64,000 bases of DNA from HK1 sp965202875. GTDB lineage: Bacteria; Pseudomonadota; Gammaproteobacteria; HK1. Positions 32,930-41,871 of the stretch are shown here, one piece after another. Below the pieces are notes generated by a model. It saw nothing but the letters and a program-made list of their open reading frames with translations, made no database searches and was not told the origin of the DNA. Position 1 is the first letter of the stretch. Each line of letters starts with the position of its first letter. Made by a program: the position numbers and the translations under genes. The stretch is from the NCBI GenBank assembly GCA_965202875.1, contig OZ241870.1, forward strand, positions 3,906,001 to 3,970,000. The letters run 5' to 3'.

Positions 32930-34147
32930 ATGACGCGCAACCTGGCCGTGGACCTCGGGGGGACCCACGTTCGGTTCCGGCTCCTGGCGGACGGGGAGGA
33001 CAAGGACGATGCCCGGCGCCGGCCGAAGCCGGTGCACGTCGTCGAGACGCGCGGGGTCGCGAGCTTCGAGGCCGCGCTCGGGCAATGGCGCGAGCGGGCG
33101 GGGGTGTGCGGCCGGCTCGACGCAATCGCGATCGCGGCGGCGGGGCCGGTCGCCGGCGGTCAGGTGCAGGTCACGAACCTCGGCTGGACCCTCGATGCGC
33201 GCGCGATCGAGCGCTCCCTGGGCGCCGGGCGCTGCCTGCTCGTCAACGACGTCACCGCTGTCGCCTGGGCGCTTCCCCGGCTGGGCGAAGGCGACGTGCG
33301 GGAGCTTGGGACGGGGGATTCGGGGGGACGTGCGGCAGGTGTCGGGGAAGGATCCGGTGCGGGTGATCGGGACGACCGCGGAAAGGATCATGTGCACGGG
33401 CCCGGTGCGGAGACCACGAGTGTGGCGGACGGGATGCACGGACTCGGCACGGGAAATCCGAAGGGTCGTGCGGCGGAGGACGTACACGGACCGGGAACGG
33501 GAGGGCCGGACGGCCTCGCGACGAAGGACAGGCGCAAACCTGGCACAGGCAGACCGGACGGCCGCGCGGCGATGGCGGTCATCGCTCCTGGCACCGGGCT
33601 CGGCGTCTCCGGGCTCGTGCCGGACGGCGCGGAGGGTTTCGCCGCCATCGAAGGGGAAGGCGGCCACCGGACGCTTGCGGCGCAGAGCCCCCGTGAATGG
33701 GCGATCGTCGACGCGCTCGCGGAAAGGTTCGGGCACGCCTCCGCCGAGCGCGCCCTGTCCGGGCCAGGTATCGAGGCGCTCTATCGTGCGGTGGCATCGA
33801 TCGACGGCGTTTCCTGCCGTGGGGACAGGACCGCGGCGGAGATCGCGCACGATGCGTTCACCCGTTCCGACCCGATCGCTGTGGAAGCCGTCGCGACGTT
33901 CACCGGCTTCCTGGGCTCGGTGGCAGGCGACCTCGCGCTCACCCTCGGCGCCCGCGGCGGCGTGTACCTCGCGGGCGGCATCGTTCCCGGATGGGGCGGA
34001 CGCTTCGACGCCGCACGCTTCCTCGACCGGTTCCGCGCGAAGGGCCGCTTCCGTGACTGGCTGAGCGCCGTCCCGGTCCATGTCGTAACGCATCCGTCCC
34101 CGGCCCTCGCCGGAGCCGAACGCCTGCTGCGGACAGGTACGCCTTGA
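32930..34147 (+). CDS. glk: Glucokinase with a repeat-built insertion
   Basis: 405 residues against about 320-330 in typical bacterial glucokinases. Core motifs: NLAVDLGGTHVRF (phosphate 1), AAAGPVAGGQVQVTNLGW, LLVNDVTAVAWALPRLGEGD, VIAPGTGLGVSGLV, EGEGGH and VYLAGGIVPGW. The extra ~80 residues sit between about 125 and 203 (33302-33538), just before the APGTG loop, and consist of degenerate GTG-x-P-x-GRAA units, the last of which (GTGRPDGRAAMAV) is the normal text. It seems to have grown by tandem duplication. The loop may be tolerated as a surface excursion. Lies 67 bp after otsA, probably one operon. Confidence 0.88.
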   Translation: MTRNLAVDLGGTHVRFRLLADGEDKDDARRRPKPVHVVETRGVASFEAALGQWRERAGVCGRLDAIAIAAAGPVAGGQVQVTNLGWTLDARAIERSLGAGRCLLVNDVTAVAWALPRLGEGDVRELGTGDSGGRAAGVGEGSGAGDRDDRGKDHVHGPGAETTSVADGMHGLGTGNPKGRAAEDVHGPGTGGPDGLATKDRRKPGTGRPDGRAAMAVIAPGTGLGVSGLVPDGAEGFAAIEGEGGHRTLAAQSPREWAIVDALAERFGHASAERALSGPGIEALYRAVASIDGVSCRGDRTAAEIAHDAFTRSDPIAVEAVATFTGFLGSVAGDLALTLGARGGVYLAGGIVPGWGGRFDAARFLDRFRAKGRFRDWLSAVPVHVVTHPSPALAGAERLLRTGTP

Positions 34148-34329
34148 GCGCGGCGCGATCCGGGAGATGGAGAATCGTTCCGTAGTCTGTACCCAAGTAC
34201 CCAAGCCGAGCGCCGACGCGAACGGTGCGCCGCGGAGATTGCCGCCGGAGCCTGCGTTCGAATCGGCGGGTCGCGGAACTGAGCCTGATGGCCTGTCAAG
34301 GCGCCCGCAGCCGCGCCGGCCGTCCCGGC

Positions 34330-34422
34330 CGGCTCCACATCCTCCGGGAGCTCCGCCTCGCGCCTGGCGATGTATTCGCGCAGAGCTTCGTCCATCGTCG
34401 GATTCTGTTCCGCTTCCGTGAT
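34330..34422 (-). pseudogene. mttB C-terminal fragment
   Basis: Frame: EQNPTMDEALREYIARREAE, then LPEDVEP. This matches the last residues of the intact MttB-family gene at 38622-40151 (DEALREYVAKREAELPEGVE). Only the tail remains. It marks a lost paralogue, or a rearrangement that left a copy 4 kb away. Confidence 0.7.
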
Positions 34423-34604
34423 GCCCCGCCCGCCACCGCGACAGGGGCGGATTCCGGTTACCATGACTCTCGGGTCTCGGGGCTGCCTTGGCGATTTCCG
34501 CGGGGCATCGAGAGAAATAGGGGTGATCGGGAGTGACCATGCGACGAATCGTCTCAGCCATGCTGCCCCTCGCGGCATCGTCATCGCGGGAACGTAATTG
34601 GCGT

Positions 34605-34735
34605 GGTGGTGAGCAAGCTCGACGCCGCCCGTGCCGCCAGACTGGCCGGCGACATCCCGCAGAACGTCAACTTCGCCATGGAGGGCGCGCTGGTGCCCGG
34701 CTTCTCGACATCCCAGGGCAAGATCACTAAAAATA
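34605..34735 (+). pseudogene. C-terminal fragment of a trypsin-like protease
   Basis: Frame: NVIGVVVSKLDAARAARLAG and DIPQNVNFAMEGALVPGFS. GDIPQNVNFA(I/M)xG is a recurrent C-terminal motif of secreted trypsin-like serine proteases of bacteria. The catalytic part is absent. After about 35 residues the sequence passes into AT-rich DNA without homology. Confidence 0.45.
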
Positions 34736-35071
34736 TATCGATTTCAGTGAGTTAATGCGATTCAAACGGTCATTTCCAATGGAAAACTGTGTTGATCCAT
34801 GTTCGTTTTCCAGATTGCGCCCTTTTTTGAATTGACCTGAATGATGGTGACTCCTCTAACGTGTTGACAAATCATGAGGTTCATATGCGGTTGCCCTGCT
34901 CGACGTCCCCGGCGTCGCCTGCCACCGACGCCCGTCGAACGCGAAGCTCGCCCAGGAACGGCACGCGACTTTACCGTCGCCGTGCATTGCCGGGAGCAGG
35001 CGCCGACACACTCGCCCGGCATGGCGAGAGCATATGAGCTACGAAACGATTTGCTCGCGGGGAGGTACATC

Positions 35072-35371
35072 ATGTGGTTGGCGGTCGAAGTGGTCATCAA
35101 CGACACCGGACTCCTGCATCAAAAGTGGAACAGCGGTTGGCTGGACCCGACCTGCGGATGGGAAATTGCGTTCGCCGGTTGGTGCAACGACAAGATCGTT
35201 CGCGTACAGATGGAGCCGGCAAACAATGTTCACTGTCGTCCGTACGCGCTCAAGCCATGCAAGGCCGGCGGCAAGCGCAACAGGGCACGCTGGAACAGTT
35301 TCACCCAGGATGCGAGCAACTGTAATCCCAAGCGCTACCAGTGCTTCGCCCGGAAGCGGGCCGAGGCGTAG
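35072..35371 (+). CDS. Cysteine-containing small protein, unknown
   Basis: 99 residues: MWLAVEVVINDTGLLHQKWN, PTCGWEIAFAGWCNDKIVRV, ANNVHCRPYALKPCKAGGKR and CNPKRYQCFARKRAEA. Six cysteines and many basic residues. ATG at 35072 is supported by a very good ribosome site (GGGGAGG, 6 nt away). A frame upstream to 34874 exists but lacks such a site. No family recognised. It stands alone between remnants, in DNA of lower GC than the surroundings. Confidence 0.5.
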   Translation: MWLAVEVVINDTGLLHQKWNSGWLDPTCGWEIAFAGWCNDKIVRVQMEPANNVHCRPYALKPCKAGGKRNRARWNSFTQDASNCNPKRYQCFARKRAEA

Positions 35372-35478
35372 CACGTTCGCCTCAACGGACATCATCCCGC
35401 TGCTGTCTCACAATGGATTGGTTTCAGAGCCGCACCCATCGGATCGCTCTATGCAATCATGGATTTATTCTCCAATCA

Positions 35479-36033
35479 TGCCCGAGCCTTTCCACATCGT
35501 CACAGTGCAACCGCAATGGGTGCTTCATGATGAAGCCATGGGTACGAAGTCCAAATTCTGGCATCGGGATCCGAACGTCGAAGGGGAGAAGTTGTTCAAG
35601 TATGCGCAAGAACGCACGGGACAACACCGGGCAGAAAAGATAGCGGCGGAGGTGGCAGGCACACTTCGTACGTATTGCTCGTGTCGAGTTGGCGGAGCTC
35701 GAAGGCAGGCGCGGCACGGTGACCGAATCATTTGCCCGCGAAGGGCGGGAGATGCGGTCCGGCAACGAGATACCGGCTATTACAGTCTCCGATTACGACG
35801 TGTGCGAACGGTTTCATCAATCAGGGCATACGCCGGACAATACCCGGTCAGCGTTGGACAGGGTGTTCCCGCGGTGCGAATCCGCTCGCCGCGCCAGACT
35901 TCCGTTCGCTGACCATCTGTCGCTGGACGTCTTGATCGGAAGCACCGATCGGCATCGAAAACCGGGGGCTTCTCGTGCGTCGAGGCAAGGGTGGATTCCG
36001 TCTGCAACGCTGCCGGCTGGCGAAAGCGTCACC
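35479..36033 (+). pseudogene. HipA-like kinase toxin, frameshifted and truncated
   Basis: First frame: QPQWVLHDEAMGTKSKFWHR, GEKLFKYAQERTGQHRAEKI, AAEVAG. After a shift near 35670: RVELAELEGRRGTVTESFAR, EGREMRSGNEIPA, ARLPFADHLSLDVLIGSTDR H. After another shift near 35955: ENRGLLVRRGKGGFR. This is the first half of a HipA-domain protein (GTKxKFW, FKYA, GNE, the IGxTDRHxENxG catalytic loop). The C-terminal kinase lobe is missing. A HipA-like toxin dead by frameshift is often the result of losing its antitoxin. Confidence 0.72.
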
Positions 36034-36093
36034 CGTTCGGCGACCTCACACCCCGCCTCGGCCTCCGCCCGGCGAAGCGCCCCAATCTGTTGC

Positions 36094-37353
36094 ATGACCG
36101 ATCCCCCTGACGGCCGGCACACCGGCCGCCCTGTTGCCGAGACCGCGCGCATCGACGCGATCGACGTCCTGCGCGGCGTCGCGCTGCTCGGCATCCTCCT
36201 CATGAACGTCCAGTCGTTCGCGATGCCCCAGGCGGCGTACTTCAACCCGACCGCCTACGGCGACCTCGAAGGGGCGAACCTCTACGTCTGGGTGGCGGGC
36301 CGGATGCTGGCCGACCAGAAGTTCATGACGATCTTCTCGATGCTCTTCGGCGCGGGCATCGTCCTGATGGCGGGACGGGCCGAGGCGCGCGGCGACGCCC
36401 GCCGGGTGCATTACCGCCGGATGGGATGGCTGCTGGTCATCGGTCTGCTCCATGCCCACCTCCTCTGGCCCGGCGACGTCCTCTTCCTCTACGCCGTCTG
36501 CGGGATGCTGGTCTACCCGTTGCGCCGGCAGCCGCCGGGGCGGCTGCTGGCGCTGGGAGCGGGACTGCTCGCGGTGGGGTCGGCGTATTCCGTCGCCTCC
36601 GGCGTGTCGTTTCCGTACTGGCCGGAGGCCGAGCGCGCGGCGTTCACGGCCGGCACGTGGCAGCCGCCGCCGGCGATGATCGAGGAGGAGCTCGCCGCCT
36701 GGCGCGGCGGCTGGCTCGACCAGCAGCCTCTCCGGTCGGCGGGGGCGCTCGAGTTCGAGACGTACATCCTGGTGGCGTGGGGGGTATGGCGTGCCGGGGG
36801 ACTCATGCTGATCGGGATGGCGCTCTTCCGGTACGGCGTGTTCGGCGCGCGGAGGCCAGCACGCTTCTACGCGGCGCTGGTCGCGGCGGGGGTCGCAGTC
36901 GGCCTTCCGCTCCAGGCGTACGGCATCGCCCTCGATTTCGCGTACGGATGGCCGGTCCGGTCGTTCTTCGTGGGTGCGCAGCTCCTCTACTGGCCGAGCA
37001 TCGCGGTCAGCCTCGCCCATGTCGGCGTGGTCATGCTGGCCTGCCGGACGGCGGCGCTTCGCGGCCTGACCCGTCCGCTGGCAGCCGTGGGCCGGACGGC
37101 GCTGAGCAACTACCTGCTGCAGACGATCCTCTGCACCACGATCTTCTACGGTCACGGGCTCGGCTGGTTCGGGTCCGTGGACCGCGTCGGGCAGATCGGC
37201 GTGGTGGCCGCGGTGTGGGCGGTGCAGCTCGTCGCCTCGCCGCTCTGGCTGCGCCGCTTCCGCTTCGGACCGGCCGAGTGGGCCTGGCGATGGCTCACCT
37301 ACGGCGTGCGTCCGCCGTTGCGGAGAACGCCGGCGCCCGGACCCTCGACGTGA
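36094..37353 (+). CDS. DUF418-family integral membrane protein
   Basis: 419 residues. Starts with the conserved RIDAIDVLRGVALLGILLMN, then MTIFSMLFGAGIVLMAGRAE, LLVIGLLHAHLLWPGDVLFL and, near the C-terminus, VGRTALSNYLLQTILCTTIF with FGPAEWAWRWLTYG, the hallmark DUF418 ending. About ten membrane helices. Members are distant relatives of acyltransferase-3-type membrane proteins; the biochemical role is not known. ATG at 36094. It follows the HipA-like remnant with no shared promoter visible. Confidence 0.9.
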   Translation: MTDPPDGRHTGRPVAETARIDAIDVLRGVALLGILLMNVQSFAMPQAAYFNPTAYGDLEGANLYVWVAGRMLADQKFMTIFSMLFGAGIVLMAGRAEARGDARRVHYRRMGWLLVIGLLHAHLLWPGDVLFLYAVCGMLVYPLRRQPPGRLLALGAGLLAVGSAYSVASGVSFPYWPEAERAAFTAGTWQPPPAMIEEELAAWRGGWLDQQPLRSAGALEFETYILVAWGVWRAGGLMLIGMALFRYGVFGARRPARFYAALVAAGVAVGLPLQAYGIALDFAYGWPVRSFFVGAQLLYWPSIAVSLAHVGVVMLACRTAALRGLTRPLAAVGRTALSNYLLQTILCTTIFYGHGLGWFGSVDRVGQIGVVAAVWAVQLVASPLWLRRFRFGPAEWAWRWLTYGVRPPLRRTPAPGPST

Positions 37354-37560
37354 ATCGGCAGCGGCGCCCCGCCGGCGCCCGCGTGCTCCTGTGCCGGTCG
37401 CGGCGGAACACCCGGTCGATCGGTGATCAAGTCAAGACATGCGCTGGGAGAGCCGATGGCCCCGGCGGACGGATTCCGCACGCGAAGAGAGCCGAAGTCC
37501 TGCACCGGACGAGCCGAAGCTCCACTGCCGCACTCCCGCGGTTTCTCTATCGTGCTCCCC

Positions 37561-38610
37561 ATGGATCACGATGCCGCCCACAAGTACCTCTACGCCCTGC
37601 GCGAAGTGGTCGCGGACCTGCTGCGCCTCGTGGTTCCGGACTGGGTGGACGACCTGGACCACACGACCCTGGAAGACCTGTCGGCGGAGCTCTTCGACGC
37701 AGAACACCGCAGGCGTGCCGGCGACATGGTGTGGCGGGTGCGCTTCCATGAAGGAATGCTCGACAACGACGAAAAGCCCTACCTCCTGGTATTGATCGAA
37801 TTTCAGTCCACGGTGGACCGGCACATGGCGAAGCGGATGCGCGAGTACACTGAGCTGCTGCGCGACCGGCTGATCCGCAACGGCGTACCGGAGCGCGAAG
37901 GCGGCCTGCCGTGGGTGCTGCCGCTCGTGGTGTACAACGGAAGCGGGCGCTGGACGGCGGGGGGCGAGGCATCGGACCTGGCGGCGCTCCCTTCGACGCG
38001 GGCGGAGCAGGAATTGGCGCTGTTGCAGCCGCAGACGTACCGGCGCCTTGACGCCGGGGCGAGGTCGCCGGACGATTGGCCGGCGGACAACCGGGTGGCG
38101 GCGACGGTGCGCTTGCAGCGGAGCCGCTCCTCGCGGGCGCTGCTGGCGCGGCTGCGCGAGGAGATGGAGCGTTTTCCCGGCGAGGAGAACGGGGCCTTTC
38201 GCCAGGCGCTGCACGCTTGGGCGAGGGCGCTGGAGGCGGACAGGACGGGCGGCGGCCTGGAGTTTCCGCCGTTCGAGGGGATGGAACGAGAGGAGGGTGT
38301 CGAGATGGCCACGTTGCTGGAGGCGAACCTGAACCGCTGGGACGAGAGGGTGCGTGCGGAAGCTGCCAGACAGGCGCGCGCGGAAGAAGGCGCACGGCTC
38401 CTCCGCCGTCAGGCGACGGCAAAATTCGATGCGCGCACGGGGGAGCGCCTGTCGGGCCTGCTGGAGGACCTGACCGCGCGCGAGGATGTGGACCGGGTGA
38501 GCGACTGGATCATCGAGTGCGCCACCGGCGAGGAGCTTCTGTCACGGGTGTCCGCCCTTCGGACGCCCGCGAACACCGAGCCGGACGGTCACGGTGCGCC
38601 TCGGGCCTGA
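37561..38610 (+). CDS. Rpn-family PD-(D/E)xK nuclease/recombination-promoting protein
   Basis: 349 residues. Matches Rpn (former transposase_31/YhgA-like) proteins: HKYLYALREVVADLLRLVVP, LSAELFDA, DMVWRVRF, YLLVLIEFQSTVDRHMAKRM with the D...E-x-Q nuclease pattern, then PWVLPLVVYNGSGRW. The C-terminal third is Arg/Glu-rich helix with LLEDLTAREDVDRVSDWIIE, typical for the family. RpnA in E. coli promotes RecA-independent recombination and is a Ca-stimulated DNase; others act in phage defence. ATG at 37561; the in-frame extension to 37423 lacks family text. Confidence 0.85.
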   Translation: MDHDAAHKYLYALREVVADLLRLVVPDWVDDLDHTTLEDLSAELFDAEHRRRAGDMVWRVRFHEGMLDNDEKPYLLVLIEFQSTVDRHMAKRMREYTELLRDRLIRNGVPEREGGLPWVLPLVVYNGSGRWTAGGEASDLAALPSTRAEQELALLQPQTYRRLDAGARSPDDWPADNRVAATVRLQRSRSSRALLARLREEMERFPGEENGAFRQALHAWARALEADRTGGGLEFPPFEGMEREEGVEMATLLEANLNRWDERVRAEAARQARAEEGARLLRRQATAKFDARTGERLSGLLEDLTAREDVDRVSDWIIECATGEELLSRVSALRTPANTEPDGHGAPRA

Positions 38611-38621
38611 CGCGGCCGGCA

Positions 38622-40151
38622 TCACTCCACCCCTTCCGGCAGCTCCGCCTCGCGCTTCGCGACGTACTCGCGTAGCGCCTCGTCCACCGCCTCGTCCATC
38701 GGGGGCGGCTCGTAGGAACGCAGCATCTCCCCGGCGCGGCGCAACGCGCGGCGGTTGGCGTCCAGTGCGCCTTCCGCCCTCCACTGCTCGAAGCTCGTGT
38801 TGTCGAGGAGCTTCGGGGCGAAGAACGCGGTCTCGAACTTCTCCAATGTGTGCGCGGTGCCGAGGAAGTGCCCACCCGGCCCCACCTCGCGCACCGCATC
38901 GAGCGCGTCTTCGAGGTCGCCCAGGTCCACCCCGCGGCCGAGCCGGTGGTACATCTCCATCTGCTCCGCGTCGAGCACGAACTTCGCGAAGCTCGCGCTC
39001 AAGCCCCCTTCGAGCCAGCCCGCGGCGTGGAAGACGTAGTTCGCCCCCGCCAGCAGCACCGACTGCATGGTCATGTTCGATTCGTAGGCGGCCTGTGCGT
39101 CCATGAGCTTCGAGCCCGCGGTCATTCCGCTCGACCGCCACGGCAGCCGGTAGCGGCGCGCGAGCTGCCCGACCATGAAGTTCATCAGGCTGATCTCGGG
39201 GGTGCCGGCCATCGGGGCGCCGCTCTGCATGTCCACGGTGGCGAGGAACTGCCCGTAGATCATCGGCGCCCCGGGGCGCACGAGCTGCGCGAACGCGACG
39301 CCGGCCAGCGCCTCCGCGTTGAGCTGGGCCACCGCGGCGGCGGAGCTCGCCGGGGTGCTCGCCCCCGCCATCACGAAGGGCGAGGCGATGACCGCCTGGT
39401 TGCTGGCCGCGTAGACCTTGAGGGCGTCGAGCATGGTCGCGTCCCAGACCAGGGGCGAGTTGCAGTTCAGCACGCCGGTCAGGACGGTGTGGTTCGCGAT
39501 GAAATCCTCGCCGAACGCGATGCGGGCCATCGCCACGGTGTCCTCGGCCCGCTCGCGCGCGGTGGTCGCGCCCATGAAGGGCTTGTCCGAGTGCTTGAGC
39601 AGGCTGTACACGACGTGCAGGTGGCGTTTGGGCACCGCGACGTCCACCGGCTCGCAGATGATGCCGCCGGTGAGGTGCATGGACGGGGAGAGATGCGCGA
39701 GCTTGTGGAAGGCGTGCAGGTCGTCGAGGGTGCCGTAGCGGCGGCGGTCCTCGAAGTCGAGCACGAAGGGCGAGCCGTAGGTCGGCACGAACGCCATGTG
39801 GCGACCGCCCATGGGGACGCTGCGCTCGGGGTTGCGCGCGGCGAGGGTGAAGGTCTCCGGCGCCTTCGCCACCAGCTCCATGAGCAGGGCGCGGTCGATG
39901 CGCACGCGGTAGCCGTCCACGTCGGCGCGCGCCGCCTTCCAACAGCCGATCGCCTCGTCGTCGCGGAAGTCGATGCCGACCTCTTCGAGGATCCGCATCG
40001 AGGCGTCGTGGATGCGCTCGAGCCCTTCTTCGTCGAGCACCTCGTAGCAGGGCAGGGCGAGCTCCAGCGGCGGCAGCATCGGCGCCGGTGCGCCGACCCG
40101 CGCGCGGTGGCGGGCCGCGCGTCCGCTGTTCCGGGGGCGTCGGGTGGTCAT
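38622..40151 (-). CDS. MttB-family corrinoid-dependent methyltransferase (non-pyrrolysine type)
   Basis: 509 residues, COG5598. The true MttB of methanogens carries pyrrolysine; bacterial homologues such as MtgB use other quaternary amines, for example glycine betaine. No internal amber codon is present, so this is the non-Pyl type. Landmarks: LDEEGLERIHDASMRILEEV, VPTYGSPFVLDFEDRRRYGT, HLSPSMHLTGGIICEPVDVA, YGQFLATVDMQSGAPMAGTP and the C-terminal DEALREYVAKREAELPEGVE. No corrinoid protein gene lies beside it. The DMGDH-like gene at 52787 could act on the products. ATG at 40151. Confidence 0.88.
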   Translation of the reverse strand: MTTRRPRNSGRAARHRARVGAPAPMLPPLELALPCYEVLDEEGLERIHDASMRILEEVGIDFRDDEAIGCWKAARADVDGYRVRIDRALLMELVAKAPETFTLAARNPERSVPMGGRHMAFVPTYGSPFVLDFEDRRRYGTLDDLHAFHKLAHLSPSMHLTGGIICEPVDVAVPKRHLHVVYSLLKHSDKPFMGATTARERAEDTVAMARIAFGEDFIANHTVLTGVLNCNSPLVWDATMLDALKVYAASNQAVIASPFVMAGASTPASSAAAVAQLNAEALAGVAFAQLVRPGAPMIYGQFLATVDMQSGAPMAGTPEISLMNFMVGQLARRYRLPWRSSGMTAGSKLMDAQAAYESNMTMQSVLLAGANYVFHAAGWLEGGLSASFAKFVLDAEQMEMYHRLGRGVDLGDLEDALDAVREVGPGGHFLGTAHTLEKFETAFFAPKLLDNTSFEQWRAEGALDANRRALRRAGEMLRSYEPPPMDEAVDEALREYVAKREAELPEGVE

Positions 40152-40568
40152 GGGATGGGCTCTCCTCGGTAACCCGCCACGTTCCGGCGGCGGACGCCGA
40201 ACACCATCGCCATTCGGGGACGGTGCGTTCTTGCCGATCCGTCACGCGACATGGGCTGATACTGTCAAAGGCAACTTGTCGACGCGGGATGGCGGATCAG
40301 CCGGAAGTCTCCGGCCTTCCGCCGCCAGCCGCCACACCCCGTGCCGGATCCGCTCCGCCGATCCGGCACGTCCAGGATACATTACCGCCCCGCTCACCTA
40401 GTTCACGAACACCGACCGTCGACCGCCGGGCAACATCTCCTGCGCCGTACCACGATCACCGATCACCCGCCGATCTGCCGGGTTCGTCCACCCGCCGGCG
40501 CGGGCTATACTGGCGCCGCGCGGTGGATGCACACGAGGCCCGCCCGCTTTGCGAATGGAGGCCGTCGA
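40152..40568. other. Divergent intergenic region, promoter-sized, no gene
   Basis: 417 bp between the divergently transcribed mttB-like and DUF2157-like genes. Contains a possible plus-strand -10 box TATACT at 40506-40511 with TTCGTC 17 bp before it. No convincing reading frame or other motif. Confidence 0.45.
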
Positions 40569-41657
40569 TTGGCCACGTACAGCGATGCCGACCTCGACGA
40601 CGCGGTTGCGGCCGGCGTGCTGGCGCCGGAGGCAGCCGCCGCCTTTCAGGAGCACGTGGCGGGGAAACGCCCGACGCCGGCCGCCGACGAGGAGCACTTC
40701 CGGCTGGTCACGAGCTTCAACGACGTCTTCGTAGTGATCGCGGGCGTGCTGGCATTGTCGGCGAGCGCCGGCATCGTGCGCGCGTGGATGGATGCCCCGA
40801 TGGCTCCCGGGCTGGCCACGATGGGCGTTTCCTGGCTGCTGGCGGAGTACTTCACCCGGCGGCGGCGCATGGCGTTGCCGTCCATCGTCTTCTTTCTGAC
40901 CTTCGTTTCGGGGGCGTTCTGGACGGGTACGGCGGCGTTCTCGCCCTGGTTCGGCGAAGCGCCCGAAAGGCTGTACGGCCACCCCGACAGGCTGTACGGC
41001 ATGTTCGCGCTCCCCCGGGCCCTGGCCGTAGAGCACGGGCTGGTTACGGCCTTCGGGCTCGCCGTGCTGGCGGCGTGGGGCCACTGGCGGCGTTTTCGCG
41101 TTCCCGTCACCGTGGCCGCCGCGGTGGCGGCGATCGTCGGCGTGACCATCGCCGGGCTCGCGGTGGCCGCTCCGGAGTTCGTCCACGAATGGTTCACGGC
41201 GCTCGTCCTGGGCAGCGGACTGGGCGTCTTCGCCCTGGCGATGTATTGGGACCGGTCCGATCCGGAGCGCAGGACGCGGCGCGCGGACGTGGCGTTCTGG
41301 CTGCATCTGGTCGCCTCGGTGTTGATCGTCCACCCGGTCTTCCTGTCCCTCGGCGGGGACGGCGCGGTGAGCCAGGGGGTATGGAAGGCGTGGAGCGTGG
41401 TGGGCATCTATGCGCTCATGGGCCTCGTGGCCCTGATCGTCGACCGGCGGGCGTTGCTCGTGTCGGGGTTGCTGTACCTGGTGCTGGCGGTCGGCGGCCT
41501 GATCGAGGAGGTGGTGGCGATCGGCATGGAGTTCGAAGTGTCGTCGTTCTTCATCGGTGCGGTCCTGCTGCTGCTGTCGGTGTTCTGGAAGCAGGCCCGC
41601 GCGCCGTTGCTGGCGAACCTCCCCGTCGCCTGGCAGGCCAGGCTGCCGGCGGCCTGA
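40569..41657 (+). CDS. DUF2157-like polytopic membrane protein
   Basis: 362 residues. A short soluble N-terminus (ATYSDADLDDAVAAGVLAPE, AAAAFQEHVAGK) precedes about nine hydrophobic helices, the DUF2157-like layout. A small in-frame repeat, ERLYGHPD/DRLYGM, lies near residue 140. The start is a TTG at 40569 with GGAGG 8 nt upstream; no ATG fits as well. The function of the family is unknown. It is followed by the ion channel after 214 bp. Confidence 0.7.
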   Translation: MATYSDADLDDAVAAGVLAPEAAAAFQEHVAGKRPTPAADEEHFRLVTSFNDVFVVIAGVLALSASAGIVRAWMDAPMAPGLATMGVSWLLAEYFTRRRRMALPSIVFFLTFVSGAFWTGTAAFSPWFGEAPERLYGHPDRLYGMFALPRALAVEHGLVTAFGLAVLAAWGHWRRFRVPVTVAAAVAAIVGVTIAGLAVAAPEFVHEWFTALVLGSGLGVFALAMYWDRSDPERRTRRADVAFWLHLVASVLIVHPVFLSLGGDGAVSQGVWKAWSVVGIYALMGLVALIVDRRALLVSGLLYLVLAVGGLIEEVVAIGMEFEVSSFFIGAVLLLLSVFWKQARAPLLANLPVAWQARLPAA

Positions 41658-41871
41658 ACAAGGAGCAGGCTCGCCGCGCCTCCCGCGATCCCGTGACGTG
41701 GAGTACGGAACTCGGACGCGGCGGGTTCCGGAGCCACGTGGATTCCGGCGGACGGGTGACCGGCACGCCGAACGCGCGAAAAGAGGTCTCGTCGTGCCCG
41801 CCTGCGCCGCCGATCCCCACCGAGTGCGGAGTAGTAGAGTATTCCGGCAATCCGCACGGGGGCGTTCCCGC

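Noticed and set aside
38622..40151. Pyrrolysine-containing MttB
   Set aside because: The gene reads through without any in-frame TAG and no pyl genes are present.
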